Positions 8,199 to 16,209 are shown, numbered from the stretch's first letter. The stretch: 18,212 bases of DNA from an uncultured Eubacteriaceae bacterium (GCA_938042265.1 CALIRN010000053.1:1-18212), one strand, 5' to 3'. Notes: a model not told the origin generated them from the sequence alone. Program-made: numbers and translations.

Positions 8199-8849
8199 TT
8201 AATTGTATTTTTGTATTTTGTCGCTGCTGCCGATAATTACAAGGATATCATCGGAATTAATGGTATCCTGCGGTGAGGGTGATACAATTACGTCATTACC
8301 TCTTTTAATAGCTACAACATTAAGCCCAGTATTGGCACGTATATTTGCGCCAACAAGTGTCTTACCAATCCATTCCCTTTTAGGTGCTACCTCTACAATG
8401 CCATAGCTGTCGGAAAAGCTTATAAACTCCAATATATTTGAGGTAATCAGGCTTGTTGCAAGCCTCCTTCCCATATCCCTTTCAGGCAAAACAACCTTAT
8501 CGGCACCTACCTTGTAAAGGATATTGCTCTGCTTTACATCCTTTGCCTTTGAAATAACCATTCCGACGCCCATTTCCTTTGCTGCCATTGTAGCCATAAC
8601 AGCAGATTCCAGACTATCTCCTGTTGCAATTATTACGACATCATAGTTATTTAGTCCCATTTCCTTAAGTGCTCCCTCATCGGAAATATCGGCCTGTATT
8701 ACATCCGTGGCATAAGACGCCATCTGATTAATTAAATCAGGATTTTTGTCACAGCACAGAACATCATATCCGTTTTCGGTTAAGGTTTTGACAACTGCCT
8801 GACCAAATCGGCCCAATCCCAACACAGCAAACTGTTTTTTATTTTTCAT
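8199..8849 (-). CDS. ktrA: Potassium uptake regulatory (RCK) subunit KtrA/TrkA
   Basis: 216 residues, the standard length for a single-RCK KtrA/KtrC. The N-terminal Rossmann domain shows GLGRFG at 11-16 and an acidic residue (D34) at the end of the second strand, as in NAD- and ATP-binding RCK domains. It continues with DVVIIATGDSLESAVMAT and GADKVVLPERDMGRRLA. The C-terminal RCK_C domain (about 135-216) has IGKTLVGANIR and DILVIIGSSDKI. It forms a cytoplasmic octameric ring that gates the KtrB channel. In Firmicutes the RCK_C part is a known c-di-AMP target, so post-translational control is likely but inferred. The AGGAGG ribosome site overlaps the TGA stop of ktrB, 11 bases upstream, giving the usual coupled pair. 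Confidence 0.93.
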   Translation of the reverse strand: MKNKKQFAVLGLGRFGQAVVKTLTENGYDVLCCDKNPDLINQMASYATDVIQADISDEGALKEMGLNNYDVVIIATGDSLESAVMATMAAKEMGVGMVISKAKDVKQSNILYKVGADKVVLPERDMGRRLATSLITSNILEFISFSDSYGIVEVAPKREWIGKTLVGANIRANTGLNVVAIKRGNDVIVSPSPQDTINSDDILVIIGSSDKIQKYN

Positions 8850-8860
8850 TTTAATCCTCC

Positions 8861-10246
8861 TCAGCCTACCAATACATCCTCAGCAGGGTAGTGAATTTTA
8901 TTTTTATCCTTATTTGGCGTCATAAAGGAAATTGCAACAGTAATTGGACCAAGCCTTCCGATAAACATACATATAATTATAATTACTTTTCCTATGCCTG
9001 AAAGATAAGGTGTTAATCCAACAGAACTGCCTACAGTGCCAAGTGCCGATGCAGTTTCAAAAAGCAGGTCAATAAACTCATAATCAAACCTCATATTTGC
9101 CTCTGTAACCGACAAAACAGTTGTTGCAAGCAACAGTATTGTAAGCATTAATATGGTCACTGTAAGGGCCTTTTGCAGTATTCTGAATGAAATACTGCGG
9201 CGGAAAGCATATATGCTGTCCTTATCCTTTATAATGGATATTACCGCAAGCAGAATTATTGCAGCAGATATTGTTTTTATACCGCCTGCAGTACCGCAGG
9301 GAGATCCACCTATCATCATCAGAATTATAGAAAGAAACTCTGTTGAGTAACGCAGACCGCTGTAATCCATTGTCAAAAATCCTGCCGTTCTCAGTACTAC
9401 GGAATGAAAAAAGGACGCTAAAATTTTACCTGACGTAGAATAATTACCCATTGTATCAGGGTTATTGCATTCAAAGACAAAGGTAAACAGTGCACCTGAC
9501 AAAATAAGAATTACGGTGGAAATCAAAACAAGCTTACTGTGCAAAGATAATTTTTTGATTTTCTGTTTAATTTTAAGCTTTTTTTCTTTATCATTATTTA
9601 TTAGACCAAGAAGATCTACCCATACAGGGAAACCAAGACCTCCCGTTATAACCAACAGCATTATTACAATGTTTACGATAATATCTTCTGCATAAGGCAT
9701 CAGGCTGTTTGTGCCTATAATATCAAAGCCTGCGTTACAAAATGCCGATATAGAGTGAAATATCCCCATACCTACAGCTTTTAAAGGGCTGTAATCAGAT
9801 AAAAAACAAAATGTAAGAATTATTGCCCCAATAAGCTCAATAGCCAGTGTAAATTTAGCCAGAAACTTAACAAAGCGCACTATACCATGTTTTTTTGAAA
9901 GGTTAAGGGATTCCTGAATGACAACTCTCTCCTTTAACGTAATTCTTTTTCCTGCAAGCAAAAGTACGGCAGTCATAAGTGTTATAAAGCCAAGTCCGCC
10001 TATCTGAATAAGCATAAGTATGATAAGCTTGCCAAAAAATGACCAGTGCTGTGCCGTATTTACTACCGTTAGACCCGTCACACAGGTGGCAGAAGCAGAT
10101 GTAAATAAGCTGTCAAGAAATGGAGTAAAGCTGCCATCTGCAGATGACAAGGGCAAACTTAAAAGCACTCCGCCCGAAAATATCAAAAACAAAAATCCAA
10201 GCACAAGTATTTGTGTAGGTTTAAGACTTAGCTTTAACTTATCCAT
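8861..10246 (-). CDS. ktrB: Potassium uptake membrane subunit KtrB/TrkH
   Basis: 461 residues with repeated M1-P-M2 membrane units. The four pore-loop filters, each centred on a glycine, can be picked out: ATCVTGLTVV (G58), AFCNAGFD, VVLRTAGFLT and ASALGTVGSSVG. This is the SKT-superfamily signature, and the length fits KtrB rather than the longer TrkH. A GGSPCGTAGGIKT segment sits in the third repeat, as in other Ktr/Trk proteins. It works with the downstream KtrA as a Na+- or voltage-dependent K+ uptake channel in osmoadaptation. AAGGAG lies 5 bases before the ATG. It is the first gene of a four-gene minus-strand operon with a near-consensus promoter. No c-di-AMP (ydaO-type) riboswitch is apparent in the roughly 100-base leader. 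Confidence 0.93.
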   Translation of the reverse strand: MDKLKLSLKPTQILVLGFLFLIFSGGVLLSLPLSSADGSFTPFLDSLFTSASATCVTGLTVVNTAQHWSFFGKLIILMLIQIGGLGFITLMTAVLLLAGKRITLKERVVIQESLNLSKKHGIVRFVKFLAKFTLAIELIGAIILTFCFLSDYSPLKAVGMGIFHSISAFCNAGFDIIGTNSLMPYAEDIIVNIVIMLLVITGGLGFPVWVDLLGLINNDKEKKLKIKQKIKKLSLHSKLVLISTVILILSGALFTFVFECNNPDTMGNYSTSGKILASFFHSVVLRTAGFLTMDYSGLRYSTEFLSIILMMIGGSPCGTAGGIKTISAAIILLAVISIIKDKDSIYAFRRSISFRILQKALTVTILMLTILLLATTVLSVTEANMRFDYEFIDLLFETASALGTVGSSVGLTPYLSGIGKVIIIICMFIGRLGPITVAISFMTPNKDKNKIHYPAEDVLVG

Positions 10247-10296
10247 ATTTTCTCCTTAAAAAAATTGCAGAATTATTGGCAAAGTAAAAAAATTTG

Positions 10297-10325
10297 TTGT
10301 AAAAAAGCTGAAAAAATGTTACAAT
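10297..10325 (+). promoter_or_regulatory. Predicted promoter for aroC operon
   Basis: TTGTAA (10297-10302), a 17-base spacer and TACAAT (10320-10325), a housekeeping sigma-A-type promoter. It overlaps the region transcribed from the opposing ktrB promoter. The predicted start is near 10332, giving a leader of about 75 bases. Confidence 0.6.
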
Positions 10326-10352
10326 ACATTGAACAGTCAATTTTACTATTTA

Positions 10353-10381
10353 ATTATACTATCTTGCTCATTTCTTTGCAA
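10353..10381 (-). promoter_or_regulatory. Predicted promoter for ktrB operon
   Basis: On the minus strand TTGCAA (10381-10376), a 17-base spacer and a perfect TATAAT (10358-10353). The predicted start is near 10346, about 100 bases before the ktrB ATG. It faces the aroC promoter, so the two transcripts would overlap by a few bases at their 5' ends. Confidence 0.65.
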
Positions 10382-10408
10382 GATAAATAAATTATAAAGG
10401 GTGATTAT

Positions 10409-11512
10409 GTGTCAGGCTCGGTTTTTGGCAGCATTTTTAAAATAAGTACCTGGGGTGAAAGCCATGGCAGAGGTATTGGCGTTGTAATTGACGGCTGTCC
10501 TGCAGGCATAGCTCTTGACAGTGAGTATATTCAAAGAGATTTGGACAGGCGCAGGCCCGGCAGCAGCAAATATACCACCAAGCGCAGTGAGAGTGATAGG
10601 GTTGAAATTTTATCCGGAGTTTTTGAGGGCAAAACAACAGGTACGCCAATTTCTCTCGCTATTTTCAATGAGGATCAGCGTTCAAAGGATTATTCCGCAA
10701 TCAGTAATGTTTTCCGCCCCGGTCATGCCGATTTTGGTTTTGAAAGTAAATACGGCTTCAGGGATTACAGAGGCGGCGGTCGCTCCTCTGCCCGTGAAAC
10801 GGCAGCAAGGGTTGCAGCCGGTGCAGTAGCAAAAAAACTTCTTAATGAAATCGATATAGACATTAATGCTTATACGCTTGCTATTAACAACATTAAAATT
10901 GACGAGGATAATTTTGACCTTGATGAAAGATTTAACAATCCTCTTTGTATGCCTGATAAGGAGGCTGCCGAAAGGGCGGCAAAGCTTCTTGATGAGTCCA
11001 TTGCCAATCTGGACAGTGTAGGCGGTGTAGTTCAGTGTGAGGTGAAAGGTCTTAAACCGGGTATAGGTGAGCCGGTTTTTGACAAGCTTGATGCATGCCT
11101 TGGCAGAGCCATATTTTCCATAGGTGCAGTTAAGGGTGTTGAGTTTGGTGTAGGCTTTGGTGCATCACAAATGTATGGCTCCGACAATAATGATAATTTT
11201 TATATGGATAATGGGCAGGTTAAAAAATATACAAATAATTCAGGTGGTGTATTGGGCGGTCTCTCTGATGGGGACAAGTTGGTATTCAGGGCTGCATTTA
11301 AGCCTACCCCTTCAATAGCTCAATCTCAGATTACCGTTAATAATAATGGTAAGGATATAAAAATTGCTATTACGGGCAGGCATGACCCTATTGTTGTAGC
11401 ACGTGCAGTAGTGGTTGTAGAAGCAATGACAGCCTTAACACTTGCCGACCTTGTACTTATGAATATGAGTGCAAAAATTGAAAATGTCAAAAAATTATAT
11501 GGTAATGTATAA
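10409..11512 (+). CDS. aroC: Chorismate synthase
   Basis: 367 residues, the family's normal length. It converts 5-enolpyruvylshikimate-3-phosphate to chorismate with reduced FMN, the last shared step of aromatic amino acid synthesis, in the cytoplasm. Family signatures are all present: WGESHGRGIGVVIDGCPAG near the start, RPGHADFGF with DYRGGGRSSARETAARVAAG, GGVLGGLSDGD, and near the end GRHDPIVVARAVVVVEAMTA. The start is a GTG at 10409 with AAAGGGTGA about 5 bases upstream; there is no better in-frame ATG. It is the first gene of an aroC-lysA-LUD operon, and the promoter is predicted at 10297-10325. Pairing with lysA suggests amino acid biosynthesis, but no attenuator or T-box was seen. Confidence 0.97.
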   Translation: MSGSVFGSIFKISTWGESHGRGIGVVIDGCPAGIALDSEYIQRDLDRRRPGSSKYTTKRSESDRVEILSGVFEGKTTGTPISLAIFNEDQRSKDYSAISNVFRPGHADFGFESKYGFRDYRGGGRSSARETAARVAAGAVAKKLLNEIDIDINAYTLAINNIKIDEDNFDLDERFNNPLCMPDKEAAERAAKLLDESIANLDSVGGVVQCEVKGLKPGIGEPVFDKLDACLGRAIFSIGAVKGVEFGVGFGASQMYGSDNNDNFYMDNGQVKKYTNNSGGVLGGLSDGDKLVFRAAFKPTPSIAQSQITVNNNGKDIKIAITGRHDPIVVARAVVVVEAMTALTLADLVLMNMSAKIENVKKLYGNV

Positions 11513-11522
11513 TTGTTATATA

Positions 11523-11530
11523 AGAAAGGA
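11523..11530 (+). promoter_or_regulatory. Ribosome binding site deciding the lysA start
   Basis: AGAAAGGA lies 9 bases before the ATG at 11540. The frame could be opened by a TTG at 11513, directly after the aroC stop, but that codon has no ribosome site of its own. Confidence 0.65.
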
Positions 11531-11539
11531 TTTAAGAAA

Positions 11540-12793
11540 ATGTCAAAAATTAACACTAAAGTAACCGATAGCGTAAACTTTTTTCAGGGTAATAAGCCTG
11601 CGGATTTAACCGCAAAATTCGGAAGTCCTCTTTACGTTTATAATGAGCGCATTTTAAGAGAAAGATGCCGTGAGCTTAAAAATCTTGTTGATTACAAAAA
11701 TTTTATCGTAAACTATTCTGCAAAAGCAAACAGCAATCTTGCTTTTCTTGAGATCGTAAACGAAGAGGGGCTTTATGTTGATGCAATGAGCCCCGGCGAA
11801 ATTTTCGTTGAGCTTAAGGCAGGCTTTAAGCCAGAGCAGATTTTCTTTATAAGCAACAATATTTCCAAAGAGGAGATGCAGTTTGCAATTGACCATAATA
11901 TTACAATGAGTGTTGACTCACTTTCACAGCTTGAACAGTATGGTCAGTTAAACCCCGGCGGCAGAATTGCGGCAAGGTTTAACAGCGGTGTAGGTGCAGG
12001 TCACAGTGAAAAGGTCATAACAGGCGGGAAAAAAACAAAGTTTGCCATAAACCCTGAATATATTCCTGAGTTTAAAGAAATTTTAAAGAAGTATAATCTT
12101 AAGCTTGTAGGTATTAACAACCATATCGGTTCTCTTTTTATGGAAGCTGATAAGTATATTGAAGGTGTTAAGGCTATCCTTGAAATTGTTAAGCAGTTTG
12201 ATGACCTTGAGTTTGTTGATTTTGGCGGCGGCATAGGTATACCTTATGAAAAGCTTAATGACCAGCCAAGATTTAACCTTGACAGCTTAAGCAAGCAGCT
12301 TGCTGAGGTAATAGATAACTTTGTTAAGGAATATGGAAAGGAAATTACCTTTAAAATTGAGCCGGGAAGATATATTTCGGCAGAATGCTGTGTTCTCCTA
12401 GGTACAGTCCACGCCGTAAAGCAGAATAATGTACACAAATTTGCCGGTACAGACATTGGCTTTAATGTACTTCAAAGACCTGTTATGTATGATTCACATC
12501 ATGATATTGAGGTTTATAATAATTCTGACGAAACAGAGGAGATTACTGTGGTAGGTAACATCTGCGAAAGTGGTGACATCCTTGCAAAGGACAGATTAAT
12601 GCCAAAGGTTGAGGTTGGCGATACTATCGGTTTGCTTGATGCAGGTGCTTATGGATATGCAATGGCATCTAACTATAATAACAGATTAAGACCTGCAGAG
12701 GTACTTATCCGTGAAAACGGTGAAACTGTTCTTATCCGTGAGGCTGACGAACTTGAGGATCTTACAAAGCACATGATTTCAATTAAGAAATAA
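11540..12793 (+). CDS. lysA: Diaminopimelate decarboxylase
   Basis: 417 residues from the ATG at 11540. It is a fold-III PLP-dependent decarboxylase that turns meso-diaminopimelate into lysine in the last step of lysine synthesis. Visible signatures: the PLP lysine K62 in YSAKANSN, the HIGS segment, the glycine loop DFGGGIGIPY, EPGRY, the CESGD cysteine motif of the active site, and DAGAYGYAMASNYN with RPAEVL near the end. The length and the CESGD form fit LysA better than ornithine, arginine or carboxynorspermidine decarboxylases, though fold-III relatives can be hard to separate. The spacing from aroC is short and the LUD gene follows 14 bases downstream, so it is the middle gene of the operon. 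Confidence 0.9.
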   Translation: MSKINTKVTDSVNFFQGNKPADLTAKFGSPLYVYNERILRERCRELKNLVDYKNFIVNYSAKANSNLAFLEIVNEEGLYVDAMSPGEIFVELKAGFKPEQIFFISNNISKEEMQFAIDHNITMSVDSLSQLEQYGQLNPGGRIAARFNSGVGAGHSEKVITGGKKTKFAINPEYIPEFKEILKKYNLKLVGINNHIGSLFMEADKYIEGVKAILEIVKQFDDLEFVDFGGGIGIPYEKLNDQPRFNLDSLSKQLAEVIDNFVKEYGKEITFKIEPGRYISAECCVLLGTVHAVKQNNVHKFAGTDIGFNVLQRPVMYDSHHDIEVYNNSDETEEITVVGNICESGDILAKDRLMPKVEVGDTIGLLDAGAYGYAMASNYNNRLRPAEVLIRENGETVLIREADELEDLTKHMISIKK

Positions 12794-12807
12794 TTGGGGG
12801 TATACTA

Positions 12808-13443
12808 ATGACGCCTAGAGAAGAATATTATAATACTATAGGTAACAGAGCTGCTGATGCTTTTAAAAAGCGCGGCTTTGAGGCATGGTACTGTAAGGAT
12901 AAGTCTGCTGCATTAAATTTGGCTTTAGAGCTTATTCCTCAGGGTGCCTCAGTAACCTGGGGCGGTACAAAAAGCATTGGCGAAATTGGTATTACTGAAG
13001 CGCTTAAAAAAGGCTGCTATAATATTCTGGACAGAACACTGGCAAAGGACGCAGATGAAAAAAAGGCTATATATCGTAAGGCGTTTACTGTTGACTGGTA
13101 CTTAGGCAGTGCAAATGCAGTTACATTAAACGGTGAGATTATTAATATTGACGGTACGGGCAACAGAGTTGCTGCTATGATGTATGGACCAGATAACGTT
13201 TTGCTGATTGTAGGCATCAATAAAATTACACCTACTGAGGAAAGTGCTATGCTTCGTGCAAGAAATACAGCAGCACCTATAAATGCAGCAAGCTTCGGAT
13301 TGGATACACCCTGCACAAAGGCAGGAAGCTGCATGGATTGTCTGCATGACGATTGCATTTGCAGCTATATCTCAATTACAAGAAAGTGTAAGCCAAAGGG
13401 CAGAATTAAGATTATAATAGTTGGCGAAGAATTAGGATATTAA
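12808..13443 (+). CDS. LUD-domain (DUF162) protein, lactate-utilisation-like
   Basis: 211 residues forming one LUD domain: VTWGGTKSIGEIGI near residues 49-62, SANAVTLNGEIINIDGTGNR in the middle, and VGINKIT towards the C-terminus. The last 60 residues hold six cysteines in a CTKAGSCMDCLHDDCICSY-like stretch, suggesting a metal or Fe-S site. Related domains occur in LutB/LutC lactate oxidation proteins, but no lutA or lutB is nearby, so that pathway is not supported here. Its partner may be elsewhere, or it may be a stand-alone member. The ribosome site TTGGGGG is 7 bases before the ATG. It is the last gene of the operon, and the function is unknown beyond the family. Confidence 0.85.
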   Translation: MTPREEYYNTIGNRAADAFKKRGFEAWYCKDKSAALNLALELIPQGASVTWGGTKSIGEIGITEALKKGCYNILDRTLAKDADEKKAIYRKAFTVDWYLGSANAVTLNGEIINIDGTGNRVAAMMYGPDNVLLIVGINKITPTEESAMLRARNTAAPINAASFGLDTPCTKAGSCMDCLHDDCICSYISITRKCKPKGRIKIIIVGEELGY

Positions 13444-13449
13444 AATTAT

Positions 13450-13487
13450 GGCTGTATTTAGGTAATTGCTTAGATACAGCCTTTTTT
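13450..13487 (+). terminator. Rho-independent terminator of the aroC operon
   Basis: A long stem opening GGCTGTAT and closing ATACAGCC, extended inward by further A-T and G-U pairs (about 13 pairs), with a loop around TAATTG and six T residues at 13482-13487. It begins 7 bases after the LUD stop. It also separates the operon from the broken acyltransferase gene, whose ATG is only 11 bases beyond the T run. Confidence 0.88.
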
Positions 13488-13497
13488 AGAAGCATTT

Positions 13498-14457
13498 ATG
13501 GATAAAAACAGAATATATTTATATGACAATATTAAGGGACTATTGATAATTCTGGTGGTAGCAGGGCATTTACTTGAACCGTTCCTGTCGAAAAACGGAA
13601 TTAAAAAAGTTATTTATATAATTATATACTCTTTTCATATGCCTGCATTTGTATATTGTACAGGAGTCTTTACCAGCTTTGAAATACGGCGTGATTTAAT
13701 TAATTTGATGATGACTTATGCAGTTTTTCAGTTATTGTATACAATTTTTGAAATATATGTATTGCATGACAAAACAAAAAATGTTCTTACTGAGCCTTAC
13801 TGACTTTTCTGGTATCTTCCATGTGTACTTGTATGAAAATTAATTAATAAAGTTGTAATAGGATTGGGTAATATTATATATGTTATTACACTGGCTGCGT
13901 CCTTTATATGTGTAATTCTTGTAGGATTTTTACCTAAAGTAGGTTATACATTTACGCTGTCAAGAATTATATGCTTTTTGCCGTTTTTTCTGTTAGGTGC
14001 TGCACAAAGACATTTTATTGGGTTTAGGGATTTTTTTGTTCTAATAAAAAAATATTCTATTATTTTAATAGCATTAACTATTTTAATAGCTTTTGCTTTT
14101 ACTGTACTAATTAATGTAAATAGCTTTAACCCTGAATGGACATATTTTGCAAAATGCTATAAATTAACCAAGTGCCCATTTGAGATGCGGTTATGGTTAA
14201 TGATAACAGCAGTATGTGCAATATATTTGCTTATTTCCTTAATACCAAACAGAAAAACAAAATTGTCAGTTTTGGGACAGCGTACTCTATATGTCTATCT
14301 TTTGCATGGATTTATTGTAAAAATGTTTTTTTTCTGTAAAATATATAAGTTACCTGTTCCAAGTATGATATATGTTTTTGTTGCTACTGTACTAATTATT
14401 ATTTTTTTGTCCTCCGATAATGTAAAATTTATTTATGATAAATTATTTTTTTGTTAA
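13498..14457 (+). pseudogene. Acyltransferase-3-type membrane protein gene with two in-frame TGA codons
   Basis: A single frame of 319 codons runs from the ATG at 13498 to the TAA ending at 14457, interrupted by TGA at 13801-13803 (codon 102) and 13834-13836 (codon 113). Both broken parts belong to one protein. The first reads IYLYDNIKGLLIILVVAGHLLEP, a family-like N-terminus with the conserved histidine region. The second is a run of hydrophobic helices ending in FIYDKLFF. With tryptophan at the TGAs, the join reads PY-W-LFWYLPCVLV-W-KLIN, matching the usual start of an acyltransferase-3 membrane helix as I recall it. ktrB and rlmB-like genes nearby stop at TGA, so the standard code applies and this is likely a decayed gene. 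It lacks a clear ribosome site and sits just behind a terminator. It is more AT-rich than its neighbours. Confidence 0.75.
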
Positions 14458-14504
14458 AACTTTTTATAAAAAATGACGTTTATATTAAGAAATATCAAAA
14501 TTAC

Positions 14505-14533
14505 TTGAACTGAAAAAAGTTTTATAATATAAT
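14505..14533 (+). promoter_or_regulatory. Predicted promoter for stalk-TolC fusion gene
   Basis: TTGAAC (14505-14510), a 17-base spacer and a perfect TATAAT (14528-14533), followed by a leader of about 35 bases and AAAGGATGG before the ATG. The preceding 14458-14504 is AT-rich with no gene. The fusion gene is therefore a single-gene unit with its own strong-looking promoter. Confidence 0.7.
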
Positions 14534-14573
14534 TATTTTATATTAAAATTATTTTTGGAAAAAGGATGGTTGT

Positions 14574-16118
14574 ATGAAAAAGAGATTAACTGCTTTATTT
14601 TTGGCCTCTGCTATTTTATTTGGCAGTATGCCTGCAATGGCCGCAGAGGTCAGCTTTGAGGTAGACGGTTTGCTTGAAGCAAATGCTGGTACCGTTATTA
14701 ACAACAATGGCTACAATTTACTTGGTATGCGAGAGGTTTTCGAGCTTCTTGGAGCTGAGGTACAGTGGAACAGTGTTAAAAGGTGTGTTACAGCAAAAAA
14801 GGACGGTAAAACCGTTGTTTTGTATGTTGACACAAATAAGGGCTATGTAAATGATACACCTATTTCTCTGCCCACTAAATGCGTAAATGTAGACGGACAT
14901 ATTTTTGTACCTGTCAGATTTGTAAGTGACGCCTTTGGTTATTCAATTGATTGGGATCAGGCAAAGTATAGGGTCAGCATTAACACTGGTAATGAAAAGT
15001 ATATACTCCTTGATGTTACACCTGATATTACCGAAAACACATTGGTGCTTACATACGATGAAGCTCTTAAAATGGCTATTAGTAAAAGTTCAGCCCTTAA
15101 AAATATTGAGGATTCCGTTGACTATTTGGATGAAATGAGAGATAATTTAGGTGATTTAATATGGTCTCTTGATCAACAGCAGAGTCAGTATAATAGCAAT
15201 TTATTTAACTTAAGTCAGCAGACTAATGATGTCCTTGCTGCACAGCTCGCACTTCAGGAGAATATTGAAAGCACAATCCAAGTGGCACGTAACATTAAAA
15301 ATGTTGAAATTCAAAAGCAAATGATTGATGTTAATGAGGAAATGGTTAAGGATGGTGTTGAGCTTGCATTAAAGAGCTATGTCAATAATATAAAAACTAC
15401 TCAATCACAGATTGAATTGCTTGATGCAAGCGTAAAGCTGGGACAGGAAAATATTGAAAATATGGAGCTTAAAAATAAGCTTGGATACGAAAGTGATTAC
15501 AATCTTCAAACAGCTAAAACAACTCAGCTTAAAAACGAGAGTAATCTTGAAGTGCTTAAGCTTAACATGGATAATCAGAAGCAGGCGCTTAAAACCTTAC
15601 TTGGTGTAGATGCAGGTCAGGATATTTATGTTGAATCAGAGGTAACCTTTGATGCTTTGAATGATGTAAGTATTGAGCAATATGTTGATCGTAAAAGAGA
15701 AACCGATCCAAGTATCAAAACATTGAAGAATGATGTTTTTCTTGCTGAATATAAGGAAAGAACTAATGCTGCTTATGACAGTGAAAGTGAAATTGGTGTA
15801 AGAAACGAACTTAATACTGCCAAGAGAAATCTCGCTGATTCACAAGATACGCTTGAAAATAACATCAGAACTACCTACAACAATATTAAACAGCTTGAGG
15901 AAAACAATAAAACCCTTTTAAGAGCCGTTGAGCAGGCTAAAGCTGACTATAACTCTGCCGTTACCAGTTATAAAGCAGGTATGGCTACAGAATATCAGGT
16001 AAAACAGGCAAAATTGGGTATTCTCTCGGCAGAAAAGGATGTCGAAGATAATGCTATGAATTACGATTTACTTACATTTACATTTGACAGACCTTATCTT
16101 TTAGGTTCAATATCATAA
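14574..16118 (+). CDS. Stalk-domain (copper amine oxidase N-like) and TolC-like fusion protein
   Basis: 514 residues with a signal peptide (about 1-24, MAA). Residues about 38-137 form a stalk or copper amine oxidase N-terminal-like domain: NLLGMREVFELLGAEVQWN and HIFVPVRFVSDAFGYSIDWD are its paired core repeats. Residues about 158-507 are TolC-like: LTYDEALKMAI opens repeat 1, SIEQYVDRKRE opens repeat 2, and NNIRTTYNNIKQLEENN parallels the last repeat of the protein in the efflux operon. The barrel strands are missing: repeat 2 turns within about 12 residues (399-410) and repeat 1 has DLIWS (194-198) at the corresponding tip. It has a consensus promoter and an AAAGGATGG ribosome site. The stalk domain is widespread in secreted Clostridia proteins and may contact the cell wall. 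Its association with the RND pump of the upstream operon is only inferred. Confidence 0.87.
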   Translation: MKKRLTALFLASAILFGSMPAMAAEVSFEVDGLLEANAGTVINNNGYNLLGMREVFELLGAEVQWNSVKRCVTAKKDGKTVVLYVDTNKGYVNDTPISLPTKCVNVDGHIFVPVRFVSDAFGYSIDWDQAKYRVSINTGNEKYILLDVTPDITENTLVLTYDEALKMAISKSSALKNIEDSVDYLDEMRDNLGDLIWSLDQQQSQYNSNLFNLSQQTNDVLAAQLALQENIESTIQVARNIKNVEIQKQMIDVNEEMVKDGVELALKSYVNNIKTTQSQIELLDASVKLGQENIENMELKNKLGYESDYNLQTAKTTQLKNESNLEVLKLNMDNQKQALKTLLGVDAGQDIYVESEVTFDALNDVSIEQYVDRKRETDPSIKTLKNDVFLAEYKERTNAAYDSESEIGVRNELNTAKRNLADSQDTLENNIRTTYNNIKQLEENNKTLLRAVEQAKADYNSAVTSYKAGMATEYQVKQAKLGILSAEKDVEDNAMNYDLLTFTFDRPYLLGSIS

Positions 16119-16173
16119 TATAATCATAGCTGTTTAAAGTTTTGTAAACGCTAAAAACTGACGTATAATAACA

Positions 16174-16200
16174 AAGAACAGAACATTTTGGTCTGTTCTT
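16174..16200 (+). terminator. First hairpin after the stalk-TolC gene
   Basis: AAGAACAGA (16174-16182) pairs with TCTGTTCTT (16192-16200) over a 9-base loop. It lies 56 bases past the stop. The T run after it is poor (the stem ends in TT, then AGAC), so it may support termination or simply be structural. Confidence 0.45.
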
Positions 16201-16209
16201 AGACTGTCA

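Noticed and set aside
10247..10346. c-di-AMP (ydaO-type) riboswitch ahead of ktrB
   Set aside because: The leader is only about 100 bases and AT-rich, with no GC-containing multi-helix structure visible.
10437..10829. Alternative frames inside aroC on both strands
   Set aside because: Chorismate synthase signatures run through the whole region in one frame; the others show no family likeness or ribosome site.
13126..13358. Antisense frames opposite the LUD gene, one rich in cysteine
   Set aside because: They lie fully inside a well-supported gene, lack ribosome sites, and their composition mirrors the sense codons.
12808..13443. Assignment of the LUD gene as lutC of a lactate oxidation operon
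   Set aside because: No lutA or lutB neighbour; only the domain family is supported.
13801..13836. Genome-wide TGA=Trp code
   Set aside because: ktrB and the RNA methyltransferase gene both end at TGA with the next gene's ribosome site at or beside the stop, and Trp is otherwise coded by TGG throughout the window.
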